A DNA stretch of 41,859 nucleotides from Candidatus Komeilibacteria bacterium (GTDB lineage Bacteria; Patescibacteriota; Patescibacteriia; UBA1558; UBA10009): positions 1-41,859 of the forward strand of contig JAUYIT010000025.1 in NCBI GenBank assembly GCA_030688315.1, read 5' to 3'. The notes beneath the pieces were generated by a model. The model did no database searches. It worked only from the letters and a program-made list of their open reading frames with translations, and was not told where the DNA came from. The position numbers and the translations under genes are program-made. Positions 8,877-16,413 of the stretch are shown piece by piece; position 1 is the first letter of the stretch; each line of letters starts with the position of its first letter.

Positions 8877-9662
8877 TTAAAAAGCAAAATGATTCTGAAT
8901 AACGTCAAGCATTTTTTGATAGCCTGCCTCATTCATGTTGAGCGTAAAATTATCATGGTTATTGTAGCGTAAATTCAAACCCGCGTCTAAAATTTTAAAG
9001 CTACCCTTGAATTCTTCATAACTTTTAATTGAACCGTCAGAATTTTTGGTTGCTTGGTAAAACGCTTGAAAGGCCTGCTTAAGATTACCACCATGCGCCA
9101 AAATCAAATTTTCCACGCCCACGCCGCCTAAACCGCCGTCGCCGTAATTGCCTTTTTTATAAGCACCGCCTTCCTTAAGCCACTTTTTGGCCAGCAAAAT
9201 ATTGGCAATGGCTTCATCATAATCTTTTTGGCCGCGTTTTTCCAAAAGATTATTCAGCTTATCGGCCAGCGCGTCATGCGAAGCGTAAACATTAAGATCG
9301 GATTTTTTAACAAACCCGATATCAATATCCAAGCCCTGTTGACTAAAAGCATTGCTGCCAAAAAATCTTAGCTGATTATTATTGAAATCAGATGGAGCAA
9401 TAAACGCCTCAGTCATTTCCGTGCCCAGCCGTTGCCTTATTTCATTAGCTATTTGAGGCACTAGAGAAAAATCTTTAGCATCCAGCTTAAGGTTAAAATC
9501 AAAGTCACCTTCGCCGACGGCATTGGTGTTGCGGCCCGTAGAGCCGATATCCAGCAGTTCGGCACCCAGTAAACTATCATCGTACTCGCCTTTAAGTTTA
9601 ACTCCGTACTGATTTAAAACTTCCAAAACCATAGTTCTGATTTCTGTTTTTAATTTAGCCAA
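8877..9662 (-). CDS. Nucleotidyltransferase resembling archaeal (class I) CCA-adding / OAS-like enzymes
   Basis: GSTGRNTNAVGEGDFDFNLKLD (hGS...DxD), GLDIDIGFV (third Asp), and ILLAKKWLKEGGAYKKGNYGDGGLGGVGVENLILAHGG, like the archaeal Cca LLKxFxKxxGxYG...GGFSGYLxELLIxxYG segment. Confidence 0.65.
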   Translation of the reverse strand: MAKLKTEIRTMVLEVLNQYGVKLKGEYDDSLLGAELLDIGSTGRNTNAVGEGDFDFNLKLDAKDFSLVPQIANEIRQRLGTEMTEAFIAPSDFNNNQLRFFGSNAFSQQGLDIDIGFVKKSDLNVYASHDALADKLNNLLEKRGQKDYDEAIANILLAKKWLKEGGAYKKGNYGDGGLGGVGVENLILAHGGNLKQAFQAFYQATKNSDGSIKSYEEFKGSFKILDAGLNLRYNNHDNFTLNMNEAGYQKMLDVIQNHFAF

Positions 9663-9674
9663 TCGTTCAGCATC

Positions 9675-12600
9675 CTATTCCTTGGCTTTGATGATGGAAT
9701 TGATTTCCGGATAATATGATTCGCCTTTGGACGTGGCAAAACTCATATCTTGACCGTCAAATCTGGCCACGCCGGCAAATACCTTGCGGTATTCATCATA
9801 CAATTGCGGCGAAAACAGAGTTTGACCGGCTTCGTCCACCACTGGAATGTAGTAGCCGTTTTGGGCAATGCTGTAAAATAAATTTTCTTGCTGTTTGAGA
9901 TCGGAGCCGCGATAAATCATAAAATCAATTTCCGTACAGGGAAACCCGGTCCTGACTCCAAAATGATTTTCTCCCTGAGTGCCTGTTTGAAAAAGTTCAT
10001 ATTTATTTTTATTGTACTTTGTTTGTTCACCGCGGACGGTTTTTTGAAATTGCCCGCGATCCTTAACCACAAACATCAACTCTCCATAACTCGTAGCCAG
10101 GGTAATGCCCGCAAAATTTTCTTTAAAATCTGATTTGGTCTCGGATTTTAATACTTCCACATCCGTGTCAAAAGGAGTAGCATCGGAATCGGAAGCGGCT
10201 CCCAGAAACTCCTTGGCTACCGAGCCGTTTTGCAAAATATTATCAATATACTGAATCTGAACTCCTTTAACCAAATCGCCTTGTTGCAAATTAAGCGAAG
10301 CAAAAGCTGACCTACCTCTGGCCTCGGCCTGTTGCCTGCTTTGACTCATTTCCGTCAAAATCTGGTCAATATTTTGATAGTTAAGCGGCCGGGCAAACAT
10401 TTCCACCACGCGTTCCGAAACCGATTGGCCAGGCTTAACGCCCAATTGGGAACATATTTCGGCATAATCTTCACTTAAGGATTCCCCTTTAACGGCTGGA
10501 AAATCATTTTGCTTGCCGCGCATTGAAGTATCGGCCACGGTTTTTAATTTGCGAAAAATGTAAGCAAGTTTTTTTTGTTCCTGCGCCGACAAATTGTTTT
10601 GTCCCATCTTTTCCGTTAGCGGGTCAGCTTCTTTAAGCAAACTCAAAAAAGTTTTAAGCGACCGGTTGCCTGATTCAATGTGGACTTTTAATAAATCCTG
10701 AAAAAAAATGTTCTGCCTTAATCTGGCGCTGGCTTGGTTTAAAACCGGACTGGAAGCGACACCTAATTTTGTGGCAATCAAACCATTAGGAAATAACGCG
10801 CTAAAAACCCGCTCCACCTTGCCCATCATTGGCAGATTATTTTGAATGAAAATATTATTGATAACTTCATAGGTTTTGTGCGGATTATCAGTCGCTAAAA
10901 TCTGTTCAATCAGCTGATCCTTAATCCTAATCATTTCCTGCGACGGCGAATCAATTATTTTCTGACTAATCTCAAAGTATGCTTCAAGCTGTTGAGGCGT
11001 TTTTTTGAAAAATCTTTCATGTTCTTTTATAAAAACCGAACAAACTACATAGTTTAATTGTTTTTCCATTAACTGCTTTACTTGCTCGAGATAAATAAAT
11101 TTATCTTCCGCTCCGAATAAATCACTAGAAATTGCGCTTTTTTGCTCTTCATTTAATACCAATGAATCCATTAAGGCGAATGCTTTTTTAAAATTATTCA
11201 GTGATAATAGGCTAGAGATAGCTTTTACTTTTAAATCAGAAACCTCGTTTTCGTTAATATTAAAATAGTCAACAAGATCTGGTCGCCAAGTTCCATCACG
11301 CTCGATGTTGTTCTGCAATGCAATTCTAATATTTCCTAAAGTCCGCGGATCCGAACGAACTTGATCAAAATCCAATTTGAAGCTGTTGGCAAAACCTTCA
11401 ATCCCTTCCCCTTTTTCGCCTTGAGCGATATAAACCTGAATGCCTTGATATAACGCTTCCTTACCCTCTGGGCTCTGTAAAATATCTTCCAAAGCGACAC
11501 TTGATAATTTCAGAATGTTTTCCCAATCCTTTAGCAACTGGCCGTTGGCGGCGGATTTATAAACAACTTCTTTTATTACTTCCGCGTTCTCCGGAAATTG
11601 CTTGAATTTTTCCACGCTTAAATCCAAATTAAAATATTTTTTAAAATGTTCAAACAAACTAGTCACAACCCCGGAATTTAAATTAACGCGTAAACATTTG
11701 ATTGTTCCCTGATAAGCAAACTCAGTCAGTGTCTCTTTATTTTTTTCTATAAAATCAATAAATTCCTGGTCGGAAAATTGAAACATACTTTTCCATCTTC
11801 CATCTAAACTCCAAGGATAATCGCCAGTCGCAATGTATTTAAAATTATCAAAAGCCAAATTTTCTCTGGTTTCCAAATTTATCTTAAAATCTTTTATCGC
11901 GTCAGTAACGTCATAAACACGGCGATTATCATTTGGATCGGAAGATTTATTGCCTACGGTTTGCTTTATGGCCTGAACCGCCAATGATTTAGTTCTTTCA
12001 GGATCCATTCCCAATTTACCGCTATATTCCAAGGCCCGATGCTGTGATCCGGGATAATAAAGACATGCTAAAAACGTTTTTTCTTGGAATTCATTTATTT
12101 CGGGATCATGTAAGAGCTTAGTAACCGCTTCCGGCGCATCCTCAAATGCCTGCAGAACTGTTTCAAATTCATTTGAGGCGCCATTTTTTACATCAAAATA
12201 ACCAGCTGTATCCTCGCTTTTATTAAACCGGGAAACTAAACATTTTCTTCCGTATTCAATCAACTCCGGATGTCTGCTGATTTGCTCCGGAGTGAGAGAC
12301 GCCACCAGATCTTTGATATAGTAAAAATCAAAAGATTTTGAGACTCTGGGTGATTGCATAACTTTGTCTATTTTCCAATCCACGGCTTTTTCTTTGTATT
12401 CATCCCTGATTTCCTTAACTTTTTGGATTAATGAATCCAATTTGGCTTTAAGACCGGTTTCTTTTTTTGCTTCAGCTAATTCTTCGGTGGACAAAGCTGA
12501 ACTTTCTCCCTGCGTGGCTTCGGCATCAATTCGCGCTAATTGGCTCTCCTGCCAATTTTCAAAATCAGCCACGCGCGCTTCCACGTCGGCTGTTATAAGG

Positions 12601-12701
12601 TCTTCGGCTAATTGCTCGCCTGTCATTAAGTCCTCCTTAACTTCCTTAATAGGCAAGGCGTCTTGTTCAACCGGCTTTGGATTTTCAGCACTATTAACCA
12701 T
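9675..12701 (-). CDS. Large uncharacterised helical-repeat protein with distinctive C-terminal domain
   Basis: Intact 1008-aa ORF; repeated ~40-aa helical units; C-terminal NGSVAKEFLGAASDSDATPFDTDV and GENHFGVRTGFPCTEIDFMIY blocks. Confidence 0.75.
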   Translation of the reverse strand: MVNSAENPKPVEQDALPIKEVKEDLMTGEQLAEDLITADVEARVADFENWQESQLARIDAEATQGESSALSTEELAEAKKETGLKAKLDSLIQKVKEIRDEYKEKAVDWKIDKVMQSPRVSKSFDFYYIKDLVASLTPEQISRHPELIEYGRKCLVSRFNKSEDTAGYFDVKNGASNEFETVLQAFEDAPEAVTKLLHDPEINEFQEKTFLACLYYPGSQHRALEYSGKLGMDPERTKSLAVQAIKQTVGNKSSDPNDNRRVYDVTDAIKDFKINLETRENLAFDNFKYIATGDYPWSLDGRWKSMFQFSDQEFIDFIEKNKETLTEFAYQGTIKCLRVNLNSGVVTSLFEHFKKYFNLDLSVEKFKQFPENAEVIKEVVYKSAANGQLLKDWENILKLSSVALEDILQSPEGKEALYQGIQVYIAQGEKGEGIEGFANSFKLDFDQVRSDPRTLGNIRIALQNNIERDGTWRPDLVDYFNINENEVSDLKVKAISSLLSLNNFKKAFALMDSLVLNEEQKSAISSDLFGAEDKFIYLEQVKQLMEKQLNYVVCSVFIKEHERFFKKTPQQLEAYFEISQKIIDSPSQEMIRIKDQLIEQILATDNPHKTYEVINNIFIQNNLPMMGKVERVFSALFPNGLIATKLGVASSPVLNQASARLRQNIFFQDLLKVHIESGNRSLKTFLSLLKEADPLTEKMGQNNLSAQEQKKLAYIFRKLKTVADTSMRGKQNDFPAVKGESLSEDYAEICSQLGVKPGQSVSERVVEMFARPLNYQNIDQILTEMSQSRQQAEARGRSAFASLNLQQGDLVKGVQIQYIDNILQNGSVAKEFLGAASDSDATPFDTDVEVLKSETKSDFKENFAGITLATSYGELMFVVKDRGQFQKTVRGEQTKYNKNKYELFQTGTQGENHFGVRTGFPCTEIDFMIYRGSDLKQQENLFYSIAQNGYYIPVVDEAGQTLFSPQLYDEYRKVFAGVARFDGQDMSFATSKGESYYPEINSIIKAKE

Positions 12702-12702
12702 A

Positions 12703-12861
12703 TTACAGTTTGGCTCGAATTTTTTTTAATTTCAACTCATTAACCTTACGGGCATAATCCGCTAAAATTTGCTGTTGTTGAATCTGCAATTTGCTCATTT
12801 CCAACAGAAACGCCTTATGCGCTTGTTCCAAATCCCGGTCACTTTTTTGCTTAGTTAGCAT
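12703..12861 (-). CDS. 52-aa basic coiled-coil-like peptide, first gene of the cassette
   Basis: Own translation: MLTKQKSDRDLEQAHKAFLLEMSKLQIQQQQILADYARKVNELKLKKIRAKL*; stop is 1 nt before the ATG of the 1008-aa gene. Confidence 0.6.
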   Translation of the reverse strand: MLTKQKSDRDLEQAHKAFLLEMSKLQIQQQQILADYARKVNELKLKKIRAKL

Positions 12862-12873
12862 AGTATTTGCTTA

Positions 12874-12882
12874 ATTATAGCA
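12874..12882 (-). promoter_or_regulatory. Extended -10 promoter (TGCTATAAT) of the cassette
   Basis: Minus strand CTGCTATAATTAAG, 12 nt upstream of the ATG at 12861. Confidence 0.55.
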
Positions 12883-12924
12883 GAAAAATACTTTAAAAGT
12901 AATGGCTTTTAAAAAAACAAAAAA

Positions 12925-12952
12925 ACGGCCACCAACTGGTGACCGTCATTTT
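12925..12952. terminator. Bidirectional intrinsic terminator
   Basis: ACGGCCACC-AACT-GGTGACCGT stem with T-tract downstream and A-tract upstream. Confidence 0.7.
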
Positions 12953-12968
12953 TTTATGATTGACTTTA

Positions 12969-13049
12969 TTACGAATATCTTAGCGAAGCAATCTTTTTAC
13001 CCTGCTTCTTTTTGTGCTTTCTTAAAGCCACTTTTTTCTTTTTATACAT
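12969..13049 (-). CDS. 26-aa highly basic peptide (MYKKKKVALRKHKKKQGKKIASLRYS)
   Basis: Own translation; Lys/Arg-rich like small ribosome-associated peptides (COX24/bTHX-like character); followed by a terminator. Confidence 0.4.
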   Translation of the reverse strand: MYKKKKVALRKHKKKQGKKIASLRYS

Positions 13050-13063
13050 AAGCTGAATTGCGG

Positions 13064-13327
13064 TTAGTTTTCTTTCTTATTAATAACTTTGCTGATTGTA
13101 AAAGTAATAACAGCCAAAACCAAAGTCATGGTAATGGCGTAAACAAACTTGACCACGACCGACCCCTTGTCCAATGGAAAAATATATTCAATCAAACTCT
13201 TGACCGCTTCGTTCCAAGCCAAACCGGCCACTAAACCGAAGGCGGCGGTTACGTAAGTCAAGGTTTGATTTTTGACTTCCTGACGCAGGGTTTTTTTGAT
13301 TTTTTGTTCCAATTCCTGATCGGGCAT
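13064..13327 (-). CDS. DUF5654-like membrane protein
   Basis: VKNQTLTYVTAAFGLVAGLAWNEAVKSLIEYIFP plus a second TM segment. Confidence 0.75.
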   Translation of the reverse strand: MPDQELEQKIKKTLRQEVKNQTLTYVTAAFGLVAGLAWNEAVKSLIEYIFPLDKGSVVVKFVYAITMTLVLAVITFTISKVINKKEN

Positions 13328-13330
13328 TTT

Positions 13331-13699
13331 TTAACGATAAATAATAATACCGACCAACACCCCTGCTTCCACAATCACCCACAGAATTTCACTGATAATT
13401 AATGGCCAGGATTTATGCATTATAGCATAGACCAGCCAGAAACACGACAAAATGGTCCAAGAAGCCCAGGTGATTAGGGACAAGCTGTCCGCCGCTTGTT
13501 TACTCCAAACCTCATACAATTGCGGCACGGTCATGATCGGCCCGATTACGCCCACCAGGTAAATCAGTTTGTCCATTAAGCGCACCCATTTGTTTTGATG
13601 CGGATATGATTCGTGTTTTACGTGAATCCGCTTGCGCACGTGAAAATGATGCAAGCCCGCTGAATTTTTTGGCATATTTTTGTTTTTATTTAGCTTCAA
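13331..13699 (-). CDS. SemiSWEET/PQ-loop family membrane protein
   Basis: GPIMTVPQLYEVWSKQAADSLSLITWASW PQ-loop motif, three TM helices. Confidence 0.8.
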   Translation of the reverse strand: MKLNKNKNMPKNSAGLHHFHVRKRIHVKHESYPHQNKWVRLMDKLIYLVGVIGPIMTVPQLYEVWSKQAADSLSLITWASWTILSCFWLVYAIMHKSWPLIISEILWVIVEAGVLVGIIIYR

Positions 13700-13718
13700 T
13701 TGAAGTCTGCTATAACCT

Positions 13719-13794
13719 TGGTCGGGGATCCGGGACTTGAACCCGGAACCTCACGAACCCGAATCGTGCGCCCTAGCCATTAGGCCAATCCCCG
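13719..13794 (-). tRNA. tRNA-Pro (anticodon CGG), CCA encoded
   Basis: Minus strand CGGGGATTGGCCTAATGGCTAGGGCGCACGATTCGGGTTCGTGAGGTTCCGGGTTCAAGTCCCGGATCCCCGACCA; acceptor CGGGGAT/ATCCCCG, A73, loop TTCGGGT. Confidence 0.9.
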
Positions 13795-13812
13795 AACAGA
13801 GTTATAGTAGAC

Positions 13813-13887
13813 TGGTAGCCCTAACCGGAATCGAACCGGTGTTACATGGATGAGAACCATGCGTCCTAGCCGCTAGACGATAGGGCC
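13813..13887 (-). tRNA. tRNA-Glu (anticodon CTC), CCA encoded
   Basis: Minus strand GGCCCTATCGTCTAGCGGCTAGGACGCATGGTTCTCATCCATGTAACACCGGTTCGATTCCGGTTAGGGCTACCA; loop TTCTCAT. Confidence 0.92.
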
Positions 13888-14150
13888 TAAATAATTCTAC
13901 CAAATAATTTTTTTAATTTTTTCCTACCTGCGCAAGATTTCCAATACTTTTCTCTTTTTATTGCCTGTCCTAACGTTAATCTATTCTCTAAAATAAAGCA
14001 CCTAAATCTATAAAAATCTTTAGTTGACTTTACTTTGCCTGACCTATGATAACTGATCCTTTCTTGAATATCCTCAGTAAAACCAATATAGGTCTGGCTA
14101 TTAGCTTGATTGACTAACCAATATATTTTATACATTAAATCGCTTTTCAT
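13887..14150 (-). CDS. GIY-YIG endonuclease family protein
   Basis: YKIYWLVNQANSQTYIGFTEDIQERISYHRSGKVKSTKDFYRF...AIKREKYWKS; the TAG stop shares its G with tRNA-Glu nt 1. Confidence 0.85.
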   Translation of the reverse strand: MKSDLMYKIYWLVNQANSQTYIGFTEDIQERISYHRSGKVKSTKDFYRFRCFILENRLTLGQAIKREKYWKSCAGRKKLKKLFGRII

Positions 14151-14158
14151 GCAGATTT

Positions 14159-14250
14159 ATGCGTCCCCGCCTCGCGTCGACGAGCTCCGCCTGCCTCGAC
14201 GGCAAGGCGGGCGAGTCGAGGCGGGCTAACCGTTAGACGATAAGGCCTTA
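14159..14250 (-). pseudogene. Decayed 5' fragment of a tRNA-Glu gene, interrupted by a GC-rich palindrome
   Basis: ATGCGTCC + [palindrome 14165-14225] + CTAACCGTTAGACGATAAGGCCTTA matches tRNA-Glu 5' part ATGCGTCCTAGCCGCTAGACGATAGGGCCTA with a few changes. Confidence 0.6.
14165..14225. repeat. GC-rich palindromic element
   Basis: CCCGCCTCGCGTCGACGAGCTCCGCCTGCCTCGACGGCAAGGCGGGCGAGTCGAGGCGGG; related to 23558-23596. Confidence 0.65.
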
Positions 14251-14284
14251 ACGGTTGTTATACTATCAAATCATGCCTTATAAA

Positions 14285-16054
14285 TCAAGGTGTTTGGCTA
14301 ATATCATACGAAGGCGGCACATGCAGATAGTTTAATAAAAACTGGGCGATTTCGCCAAAGACCGGCACAACTGATGATTCGGCAAAGCGCACGCCTTTAG
14401 GATGATTTAACTTGACCAGCATAACAAACCGAGGATCTTCAATGGGCGCGAAACCGACGAATGAATGAATGGTTTTATCGGCCGAATAACCGCCGTTGGG
14501 ATCCGCTACCTGGGCCGTGCCTGTTTTACCGGCAATGTAATAGCCCGGAATCTGGGCGCGCTGGGCGTGGCCGTATTTAACCACCGAAGCCAGCATGGCC
14601 GAAAGCGTGGTGGCGGTTTTGGAAGAAATTACCTGCCGAATCATTTGCGGTTCGGTTTTTTCAATTTTACCGTTGGCATGCTTTACTTCATCAACCACAT
14701 AGGGCTTCATTAATTTACCGCCGTTGGCAATGGAAGCGAAAGCGCTCACAATTTGCAAGGGCGTGGCCGTAATGCCCTGACCGTAAGAAGCGGTGTACAT
14801 GGAGATCACGCTTTTACCCTTAATGGACGCGATAGTGCCCGGCTTTTCATTATCCACCTGAATGCCGGTATTTTCACCAAAGCCAAAGCGCTTAAAATAA
14901 TCCCTGAATAATTCAATACCCACCTGTTGGGCGGCAAAAATCGCGCCGGTGTTTAAGGATTCTTCCAGCACCTGGGTCATATTTTTGATGCCGTGCGCCT
15001 GGCCGTCGCTGTTTTTAATGGTGTAGCCGCCAATTTCCACCGAACCGGTGTCTTCATAAGTAGTGGCAGGAGTAACCGCGCCCACATCCAAAGCGGCCGC
15101 CATAGTTAAACCCTTAAACATGGAGCCGGGTTCATAGGGTTCGGAAATATTATAATTGTTGAAAACTTTGTAATCTTCCGCCTCGCCGTAATTATTGGGA
15201 TCAAAACTGGGATAGCCGCACATAGCCAAAATGGCGCCGGTTTTAGGATCAATAATAATTACGGAACCGTCTTCGGCGCCGTGTTTTTCAACCGCCAGCT
15301 TTAGGGAATTACAAGCCGTAAACTGAATGGAACGATCTAAGGTTAAAACCAAGTCGGCGCCGTTTTCCTGTTCAGCTTTAACTCTTCTGGCTAAGGGAAT
15401 CAAGCGACCCTGGGCATCGCGTTCAAAAGTAAAAAAACCCTTTTCACCCGCCAATTGCTTTTGCCAATAACCCTCCAAACCGTATTGGCCCACCAAATCA
15501 TCGCCCTTAAAGCCCACAAAGCCGGTTACCTGGGCAATGTTTTCGCCCTCGGGATAGTAGCGAAAAATTTCTTCATTAAATTTTATGCCGGCCAGTTCCA
15601 GCGCTTCAATGGCCAGTTTTTTGGCTTCATCAATTTTATGTTTGATCGGCTCATAAACATCCTCTTCCTTGGACAGCCGGGCGGCCAAGGATTTTTCTTG
15701 CTCTTCCCCCAGCTCTAACAGCGGAGCCAATAGTTTGGCGGTTTGCACCGGGTTTTTGATTAAATCCGGCACGGCAAAAACCTCGTAAAATTTTTTGTTG
15801 ATGGCTACCGGATAAACAGCCCCGTTGCCGGCCTGATAATCATGAATGTAAATGGAACCGCGATTAGGATCCAGCTCCTTTTCCACCACGTGCTGATCTT
15901 CGGCCCGGGCCAGATAGCGGTCATGATCAATAATTTGAAGCTTAAACAAACGGAAAAAAATCAGAGCCGAACATAAAAAAATGACTATGCTTAATATAGT
16001 CAATCGATCGTAGGTAAACCAGGAAACTTGGTGTCTGTCCGAAAATCTTCTCAT
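14285..16054 (-). CDS. ftsI: Peptidoglycan transpeptidase (class B PBP, FtsI/PBP2-like)
   Basis: SMFK (SxxK), SLN, KTGTAQ motifs; PBP dimerisation domain; dcw context. Confidence 0.92.
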   Translation of the reverse strand: MRRFSDRHQVSWFTYDRLTILSIVIFLCSALIFFRLFKLQIIDHDRYLARAEDQHVVEKELDPNRGSIYIHDYQAGNGAVYPVAINKKFYEVFAVPDLIKNPVQTAKLLAPLLELGEEQEKSLAARLSKEEDVYEPIKHKIDEAKKLAIEALELAGIKFNEEIFRYYPEGENIAQVTGFVGFKGDDLVGQYGLEGYWQKQLAGEKGFFTFERDAQGRLIPLARRVKAEQENGADLVLTLDRSIQFTACNSLKLAVEKHGAEDGSVIIIDPKTGAILAMCGYPSFDPNNYGEAEDYKVFNNYNISEPYEPGSMFKGLTMAAALDVGAVTPATTYEDTGSVEIGGYTIKNSDGQAHGIKNMTQVLEESLNTGAIFAAQQVGIELFRDYFKRFGFGENTGIQVDNEKPGTIASIKGKSVISMYTASYGQGITATPLQIVSAFASIANGGKLMKPYVVDEVKHANGKIEKTEPQMIRQVISSKTATTLSAMLASVVKYGHAQRAQIPGYYIAGKTGTAQVADPNGGYSADKTIHSFVGFAPIEDPRFVMLVKLNHPKGVRFAESSVVPVFGEIAQFLLNYLHVPPSYDISQTP

Positions 16055-16067
16055 GATGCGCTTCTTG

Positions 16068-16397
16068 TTACTTTACCGCCACTTCGCCGGTTTGAGCCAA
16101 AACGTAATCATAAGTGCCGGCTTGAACCATGGATAATTCCGTATTGCTGATCTGCTCAATGCGGGCCATGGCTTGCAAACCGGTAGCCAGGGCTTCCAAA
16201 TCGCGATTAGCTTCGGTCAAGGTACTAATATCATATTTCATCTGACCCATTTTAATGCCCAAAGTGTTGGTGTTGTTAACTATCAGCAAATACGCAAAAA
16301 CACTGCCTAGGGTTAATAAATAAATAATCATCCTAACATTGCCAAACATGCCTGCTGAAAAAATATTTGTTTTGGTGTTTGTTTTTTGCTGAAACAT
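16068..16397 (-). CDS. FtsL-like short bitopic division protein
   Basis: Single TM plus coiled-coil-like segment, located between rsmH and ftsI. Confidence 0.6.
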   Translation of the reverse strand: MFQQKTNTKTNIFSAGMFGNVRMIIYLLTLGSVFAYLLIVNNTNTLGIKMGQMKYDISTLTEANRDLEALATGLQAMARIEQISNTELSMVQAGTYDYVLAQTGEVAVK

Positions 16398-16413
16398 TGT
16401 GATTATTGATTAC

